A DNA stretch of 64,000 nucleotides from positions 310,001-374,000 of the forward strand of contig JADIZB010000038.1 of the NCBI GenBank assembly GCA_016705005.1. The letters run 5' to 3'. The notes beneath the pieces are model-generated. The model saw only the letters and a list, made by a program, of their open reading frames with translations. It was not told the DNA's origin and did no database searches. Every line of letters starts with the position of its first letter. Positions within the stretch are counted from its first letter, which is position 1. Positions 59,397 to 64,000 of the stretch are shown one piece after another. The stretch comes from Bacteroidales bacterium (GTDB lineage Bacteria > Bacteroidota > Bacteroidia > Bacteroidales > Lentimicrobiaceae). Position numbers and translations under genes: made by a program.

Positions 59397-60230
59397 CTAA
59401 AAAAGCGTATCCTGCTGATTATCAATTGTATCAGCACCCATCATTTCAAGAAATGGTTCAAAGTCAAAAACTGCAGGATCCCTGTAAACAAGGTTTACCT
59501 GTTGACCTGCATTTACCATCAGTCCCTTGGAAAATGCGGGACTTTGACTGAAAACCCTTGCTGTTTCAGGATCTGCATCATTTTCAAAAATCTCTTCACC
59601 CATTGAGAGATAATACCTGTCGAGAATCAGCATTGCTTCTGACCTTGTTTTTCCAAGAAGAAATGGCAGCTTAAACTTTCCGTTACCCGTACTCTGACCT
59701 ACCCTGAGTGATATGACCGACCCCTTAAGAATGGGCGTTCCGGGTGCTATTTCACGTCCCTTGAAAAACTGCCCTAAAACAGCATTGGCGGCTATATCGG
59801 GAACATAACTGACACTTCCGAGAATCAGGTCATAAGTTTCGAGCGTTGAACTGGCCTGCCGCAGTGTCATATCTACAAGTCCTGGCATACTAACCTGTTC
59901 GGGCAACAAAGCAACCGTTGTCAGGTATATTTTCCTTTGTTTTTTCACATGCGAACCCGGTTGTGGATCCTGAATAATAACCGTCCCTTTGGGTTGTCTG
60001 GAATCAAATACAGAATCTACAACAATGACTTCAAAGTTTTCGATGGTTTCAAGCTGTTCGATTTGTGAAGGCAATAAGCCAATAAGTGAAGGAACAGTTA
60101 CCGACTCTCCGTGATGTGTATACCATTTCAGCATACTAATAACCAGGGCAATGATGGCAGCTGACAAAACCACCGAAATGATCAGATGCCTTACAAAAAC
60201 TCTCGTTTGTATAAACTCAGTAAAATTCAT
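59397..60230 (-). CDS. PASTA domain membrane protein
   Basis: A 277-residue bitopic protein with a short cytoplasmic start, one membrane helix (about residues 17-38) and three extracytoplasmic PASTA repeats (about 45-112, 115-182 and 185-255): VTVPSLIGLLPSQIEQLE, VSMPGLVDMTLRQASSTLE, FKLPFLLGKTRSEAMLILD, each with following VVSQSP- or QDPQPG-like strand. PASTA modules bind peptidoglycan precursors. No kinase domain is attached, unlike PknB/Stk1. In Bacteroidota such a gene often sits with rluD and ddl, here with ddl divergent, suggesting a role in cell-wall synthesis or sensing. Confidence 0.9.
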   Translation of the reverse strand: MNFTEFIQTRVFVRHLIISVVLSAAIIALVISMLKWYTHHGESVTVPSLIGLLPSQIEQLETIENFEVIVVDSVFDSRQPKGTVIIQDPQPGSHVKKQRKIYLTTVALLPEQVSMPGLVDMTLRQASSTLETYDLILGSVSYVPDIAANAVLGQFFKGREIAPGTPILKGSVISLRVGQSTGNGKFKLPFLLGKTRSEAMLILDRYYLSMGEEIFENDADPETARVFSQSPAFSKGLMVNAGQQVNLVYRDPAVFDFEPFLEMMGADTIDNQQDTLF

Positions 60231-60366
60231 GTAAAACTGGTTAACCTTATTATCCGGGCTTTCCTTGCCCGGCCGGTCAGGATTATTAACTTTGCCGGTG
60301 GCAATTTATTGCTCAGTGAGCAAAGATATAAATAATTGACAGGCTACCGAAAAGGCAAATTGTCAT

Positions 60367-60374
60367 TAATTTTG
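60367..60374 (+). promoter_or_regulatory. Putative -7 box of ddl
   Basis: TAATTTTG matches TAnnTTTG, 40 bp upstream of the ddl start. The -33 position shows no TTTG. Confidence 0.45.
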
Positions 60375-60414
60375 CATTTGAGAACAATCAGAAACAATAT
60401 ATTCCAGGCTGAAT

Positions 60415-61416
60415 ATGAAAAAAAACATCGCTCTGCTTACCGGTGGCTATTCTGAAGAATTTGAAATCTCCGTTAAAAGCGGGAAAGTGGTTGCAGGGCA
60501 TCTCGACCATAGCCTTTTCAACATCTTCCTGATCAGGGTGACTGAAAATAAATGGATTCACTATGATGAGGATAACCTTGAATCAGAAGTTAATCTGAAT
60601 GATTTTACACTTAATATTCACGGGAAAAAGATCATTTTTGATGCAGCTCTTATTGTTATTCACGGCACACCGGGCGAAGATGGGAAAATTCAGGGATACC
60701 TCGACATGATGAAAGTACCCTACAATACCTGCGGGAGGGCTACTTCTTCATTAACCTTCAATAAATTCTTCTGTAATGAAGTAGCCGGTAGTTTGGGTGT
60801 TCATGTGGCTAAAACCTTTTATCTTCACAAACGGGATGAAGTCAGGACGGACGAGATCCTGAATTTCACAGGCCTCCCCTGCTTTGTGAAACCCAACAGC
60901 AACGGGTCGAGTATTGGCATCTCAAAAGTAAAACAAGCGGCTGACCTGCTTCCGGCAATTGAACGGTCATTCAATGTTGATTCAGAAACACTTATACAGC
61001 AATTCGTTCCGGGCACTGAGGTTACCTGTGGCATCTATGAAAAGAATGGAAAGCTGGTGGTACTTCCGCTGACGCAGATTATCAGTCATAAGGAGTGGTT
61101 TGATTATGAAGCCAAATATACAGATGGACTGGCCGATGAAATCACCCCGGCACCCATCGGCGAAACCCTGGCTGCAGAGTGCCGTGAAATTTCGGCGATG
61201 CTTTACAGGAAACTGAATTGCCGGGGGATCGTCCGCTTCGACTATATTCTTACTGAGCCTTCATTTACAGATGGCAGCAGGTTCTTCTTTCTGGAAGTAA
61301 ACACCATTCCCGGATTATCTGAAGCCAGCATCGTACCCCGCCAGGCTGCCAGTGTCGGCATCAGCCTGAAGCAATTGTTTACCGATGTTCTCAATGAAAC
61401 AATGAACCATTACTAG
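60415..61416 (+). CDS. ddl: D-alanine-D-alanine ligase
   Basis: ATP-grasp enzyme making the D-Ala-D-Ala dipeptide for peptidoglycan. The 333-residue protein begins MKKNIALLTGGYSEEFEISVKSG, with the HGTPGEDGKIQGYLDMMKVPYNTCG loop, FVKPNSNGSSIGISKVK (ATP-binding), EVTCGIYEK and the metal-binding FLEVNTIPGLSEASIVP. All motifs of Ddl are present. It is divergent from the PASTA operon, so the two may be controlled from the same gap. Confidence 0.96.
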   Translation: MKKNIALLTGGYSEEFEISVKSGKVVAGHLDHSLFNIFLIRVTENKWIHYDEDNLESEVNLNDFTLNIHGKKIIFDAALIVIHGTPGEDGKIQGYLDMMKVPYNTCGRATSSLTFNKFFCNEVAGSLGVHVAKTFYLHKRDEVRTDEILNFTGLPCFVKPNSNGSSIGISKVKQAADLLPAIERSFNVDSETLIQQFVPGTEVTCGIYEKNGKLVVLPLTQIISHKEWFDYEAKYTDGLADEITPAPIGETLAAECREISAMLYRKLNCRGIVRFDYILTEPSFTDGSRFFFLEVNTIPGLSEASIVPRQAASVGISLKQLFTDVLNETMNHY

Positions 61417-61557
61417 ATTGGAGTTTCATACTACAATCACAGATACATGGTCTCCTTCCCTTTAATATCCTTTTCCTGATCTGATTCCCAGGGTTACAGT
61501 TCACCTCTGTTATCTTTCGTTTGACATACCTTATCGGTCGGTTCACACTATATCGGT

Positions 61558-61587
61558 TTCCCATGGCTGCTGACCGGTATATCTTTG
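61558..61587 (+). promoter_or_regulatory. Putative promoter of the small exported protein gene
   Basis: TTTC (61558-61561), 18-bp spacer, TATCTTTG (61580-61587): a TAnnTTTG box with a one-mismatch -33, 46 bp before the start. Confidence 0.55.
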
Positions 61588-61633
61588 CTTCATCAACAGA
61601 AAAACAACCGATAATAACTTAAAAAACAAAGCC

Positions 61634-61966
61634 ATGAAAACATTATTTTTCTCTTCAGCCATCGCCCTGATGATGATGCTCAACCTCACTGCAAAGGCAG
61701 AAGGTACCAGGGTATCAAACAATACACAGGTTCAGATTTTCCAGACAAACAAGCAGAGTGTGGATGTTTATGTCGCCAAAGCAGCAGGAGATCTTGTAAA
61801 AATTAAAATTTACAGTGAATCGGGAACTCAATTGATGACAGCCCGGGTTAAAAAACAGAAAACAAGGTACATCCGTTTTCATCTGAATGAGCTTCCTGAA
61901 GGCAACTACAAGATAAGTGTTGAAAAAGACAATCAGGTATTGTCGAGCCTGGAGGTTTCAAAATAA
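61634..61966 (+). CDS. Small exported protein, DUF3244-like
   Basis: A 110-residue exported protein with a signal peptide (MKTLFFSSAIALMMMLNLTAKAEG, cleavage near AKA). The mature ~88 residues form a single beta-sandwich-like domain (SVDVYVAKAAGDLVKIKIYSESGTQLMTARV, YIRFHLNELPEGNYKISVEKDNQVLSSLEVSK in segments), the layout of DUF3244 and of isolated T9SS-type Ig-like modules. It lacks a full sorting signature. Function unknown. It has its own promoter and a terminator, and precedes a LytS/LytTR pair. Confidence 0.72.
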   Translation: MKTLFFSSAIALMMMLNLTAKAEGTRVSNNTQVQIFQTNKQSVDVYVAKAAGDLVKIKIYSESGTQLMTARVKKQKTRYIRFHLNELPEGNYKISVEKDNQVLSSLEVSK

Positions 61967-62038
61967 ATTCAGACAAAAAAGCCGGTTTACCATGAGAAGC
62001 ACGATGGCATTTGCAGGAAACATTTCACCAGCATCAGT

Positions 62039-62066
62039 AAGCGTCGGAATATTTTCCGGCGCTTTT
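62039..62066 (+). terminator. Rho-independent terminator of the small exported protein gene
   Basis: An 11-bp stem (AAGCGTCGGAA with TTCCGGCGCTT, one G-U pair) around the tetraloop TATT and then TT. It lies about 70 bp after the stop and before the LytS promoter box. Confidence 0.75.
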
Positions 62067-62136
62067 ATGAATGATGGGAATGAAATCTGCAAAATGCAGT
62101 GCAAGGTCACTCACCCGGTTGGAAGTTCCAATTTAC

Positions 62137-62144
62137 TACCTTTG
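62137..62144 (+). promoter_or_regulatory. Putative -7 box of the LytS-like kinase
   Basis: TACCTTTG matches TAnnTTTG and lies 21 bp before the chosen ATG. No -33 box. Confidence 0.5.
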
Positions 62145-62165
62145 AAGCAACTTATCAGCTTTTCG

Positions 62166-63203
62166 ATGATTTACAGTATTTTCAATAAGCCATTACTGAG
62201 GTTGCTTTTTTTTGTCATTCTCAGCTTTCCTTTGCGGCTCATCCTTGATGTCATGTTCGGACTCGTTTACCGCAATTATGCCCTGATCAGGCCGCTGGAA
62301 GAATATCTGGGTTCGGTCATACTTACTGTTCTGACCCTTGAATCCGTTCAAGTTGCCAAACGAATGATTGGCAGGCGGTTTCCCTGGGAAAATAACCCGT
62401 TGAAACGGCTCTTTATTGAAATCGGAGTCAACACATCAGTATTTTCAGTAGTCATTGTTACTTTGAGTCTGTCAATTAATTTTCTGATCCTCAAAAGCCA
62501 GTTAATTATACTTTCGGATGAATTTATCAAAACGATCTTTTACCTGATTTTCCTCGTTCAGGGGCCTGCTTTTATTGAATTTGCCGTTTTTCTGCTTCGC
62601 AAATGGCAGACAAGCCTGGCCGAAATGGAGAAATACAGGAAAGAAAATGCTGAATATCGTTTCGAAACTTTACGCACCCAGGTAAATCCGCATTTCCTGT
62701 TCAACAGTCTGAACACCTTGTCGGGACTTGTTTATGAAGACCGGGAAAAAGCTGTCGGATTCATCCGTGAATTATCGGACGTATACAGGTATGTGCTTGA
62801 TAACCGGAGTCGCGAAACCACTCAACTGAACGAAGAAATAAAATTCATCAGATCATTTGTCTTTCTCTATCAGCTCAGGTTTGACAATAAACTTAATGTG
62901 GAGTTCGATGTTTCTGACAGTGATCTCGGGAGACTGATTGCACCGATGACCCTACAGCTATTGGTTGAAAATGCAGTGAAGCATAATGTGATCTCTGTCA
63001 GGAAACCTTTGACCATCCATATAAGCACAGAGGAAGGGAAATATCTTACAGTAAGAAATAATCTGCAAAAAAAAACCACGGAGGTTGTATCATCTGAAAT
63101 CGGACTGAAGAACATCAGCAGCAGATACGCTTACCTGACCACCAAACCAGTTGAAGTAACAGAAACTGAAACAGAATTTATTGTTAAAGTACCTTTAATC
63201 TGA
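62166..63203 (+). CDS. LytS/YehU-type sensor histidine kinase
   Basis: A 345-residue inner-membrane kinase of the His_kinase (LytS) type. About four hydrophobic segments occupy residues 8-140; then a short coiled coil (about 148-172) and the kinase core with phospho-accepting His176 in QVNPHFLFNSLNTLSG, followed by LRFDNKLNVEFD, LQLLVENAVKHNV (N box) and GLKNISSRYAYL. It phosphorylates the following LytTR regulator. The frame is open far upstream, across the previous gene's terminator; the ATG at 62166 just after the -7 box is chosen. The gene ends 5 bp before the regulator. Confidence 0.93.
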   Translation: MIYSIFNKPLLRLLFFVILSFPLRLILDVMFGLVYRNYALIRPLEEYLGSVILTVLTLESVQVAKRMIGRRFPWENNPLKRLFIEIGVNTSVFSVVIVTLSLSINFLILKSQLIILSDEFIKTIFYLIFLVQGPAFIEFAVFLLRKWQTSLAEMEKYRKENAEYRFETLRTQVNPHFLFNSLNTLSGLVYEDREKAVGFIRELSDVYRYVLDNRSRETTQLNEEIKFIRSFVFLYQLRFDNKLNVEFDVSDSDLGRLIAPMTLQLLVENAVKHNVISVRKPLTIHISTEEGKYLTVRNNLQKKTTEVVSSEIGLKNISSRYAYLTTKPVEVTETETEFIVKVPLI

Positions 63204-63208
63204 AAGTT

Positions 63209-63979
63209 ATGAATGTACTGATCGTTGAAGATGAACCATTTGCCCAGCAGGAGTTGAAACGTCTGCTTTCTGCTACACGCGACGATGTTGTTGTTCTTGA
63301 TTGTATCGATTCGGTAGAAGATACCATTGACTGGCTCAGATCAAACAATTTGCCTGACCTGATCTTTCTCGATATTCAGCTTTCTGATGGCCTGAGTTTT
63401 GAAATCTTCAGGAAGGAGAAGATTCTTTGTCCTGTAATTTTTACTACTGCTTATGATGAATATGCCATCCAGGCTTTTAAAGTCAACAGCATCGATTACC
63501 TGTTGAAACCAGTCAAACAATCAGATCTTTCTGCAGCTTTGTCGAAATATGATGAAGTAAAAGCATCCTACCAGGCAAAGGACAAACCTGTTTTCGACTT
63601 CAATATGCTGGAACAATTGCTGAACCCTGCGAAAAAGGAATATAAAGCCCGCTTTATAGCAAGGATCGGGGATCAGATACGGCACATTTCAATTGAAGAT
63701 GTTGCCTGGTTCTATGCAGAAGATAACGTGGTGTTTCTTGTCACTAAAACCAACAACCGGTCTATCATTGACTATACCCTTGACCAGGTTTGCCAGCAAA
63801 TCGATTTGTCTCGGTTTTTCAGACTCAACCGGAGTTATATAGTTGCCATTCAAAGCATCGGCAAAGTAAACAGGTATTTCAACGGACGTCTCCTCATCGA
63901 ACTAAGCCCGGCGGCTACTGAACAGGTTTTTGTCAGCAGGGCCAAAGCCCAGGAATTTATTGAATGGCTCGATAAATAA
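63209..63979 (+). CDS. LytTR-family response regulator
   Basis: A 256-residue DNA-binding response regulator, partner of the LytS-like kinase. The receiver domain (about residues 1-120) has VEDEP acidic pair, phosphoacceptor Asp55 in DLIFLDIQLSD, Thr in FTTAYDEYA and Lys in DYLLKPV. The carboxyl-terminal LytTR domain (about 150-255) has FIARIGDQIRHISIEDVAWFYAEDNVVFLVT and FFRLNRSYIVAI, the family's beta-rich DNA-binding fold. Targets unknown. It is the last gene; only 21 bp follow in the window. Confidence 0.95.
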   Translation: MNVLIVEDEPFAQQELKRLLSATRDDVVVLDCIDSVEDTIDWLRSNNLPDLIFLDIQLSDGLSFEIFRKEKILCPVIFTTAYDEYAIQAFKVNSIDYLLKPVKQSDLSAALSKYDEVKASYQAKDKPVFDFNMLEQLLNPAKKEYKARFIARIGDQIRHISIEDVAWFYAEDNVVFLVTKTNNRSIIDYTLDQVCQQIDLSRFFRLNRSYIVAIQSIGKVNRYFNGRLLIELSPAATEQVFVSRAKAQEFIEWLDK

Positions 63980-64000
63980 AGAACAAAATGGAAATAAAAA

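Noticed and set aside
61917..62165. Upstream extension of the LytS-like frame
   Set aside because: Crosses the terminator at 62039-62066 and the -7 box; the family-like start is MIYSIF.

Overview
The window comes from a chromosome of the phylum Bacteroidota, probably a Bacteroidales/Marinilabiliales-type lineage; the genus cannot be fixed from sequence alone. The evidence is a type IX secretion C-terminal sorting domain, a SusC-like TonB receptor architecture, lineage-restricted small families (DUF4492, DUF4783, DUF4834, DUF5606 and DUF6427-like), almost no Shine-Dalgarno sequences, and repeated TAnnTTTG boxes (the Bacteroidota -7 element) shortly upstream of starts. No tRNA, rRNA or CRISPR array was seen.

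Layout. 0-9.5 kb: 5' part of a cytochrome bd operon (DUF4492-cydA), a heavy-metal-domain lipoprotein, acetyl-CoA synthetase, a lipoprotein, a GT-C type membrane glycosyltransferase, a cold-shock protein and valS. 9.5-16.6 kb is the unusual part: short-period intergenic repeats, a complete IS256-family element with an 8-bp target duplication, a glycosyltransferase, a DUF5606 gene, pyrK cut off by a 149-bp TTTTTAC array, a frameshifted pyrD, two small membrane proteins (TM2, DUF2752) and a doubly frameshifted EF-G gene. 18-31 kb is housekeeping: purD, a DUF6427-like membrane protein, rnhB, an outer-membrane-like protein, a 913-residue DUF3352-like/propeller protein, a glucosaminidase-LysM protein, an OmpR/HisKA two-component pair, rsmG, pepD and rpmH. 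31-45 kb is mainly cell-surface carbohydrate: DUF4834, a YfhO-like membrane protein, a GT-B glycosyltransferase, gpsA, then a six-gene nonulosonic (sialic/legionaminic-type) acid cluster (HAD phosphatase, neuD, neuB, neuC, a PtmE-like nucleotidyltransferase, neuA) facing a large glycosyltransferase-like protein and a Wzx-type flippase. 45-64 kb: YihY, nadC, DUF4783, rlmH, rdgB, secreted beta-propeller proteins, a heme-receptor-like TonB-dependent receptor with an uncharacterised partner, an ICMT-like methyltransferase, the PASTA/T9SS-cargo/rluD operon divergent from ddl, and a LytS/LytTR pair.

The genes suggest an envelope-rich bacterium that respires oxygen at low tension (bd oxidase), makes nonulosonate-decorated surface glycans, and exports proteins by the type IX system. 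The strongest anomaly is 13.2-16.5 kb: four reading-frame breaks, each explained by one missing base, plus a heptanucleotide array that replaces the Fe-S end of pyrK. The rest of the window shows no broken genes that I could see, so this stretch is either poorly sequenced/assembled or genuinely degenerating; read-level data would decide.
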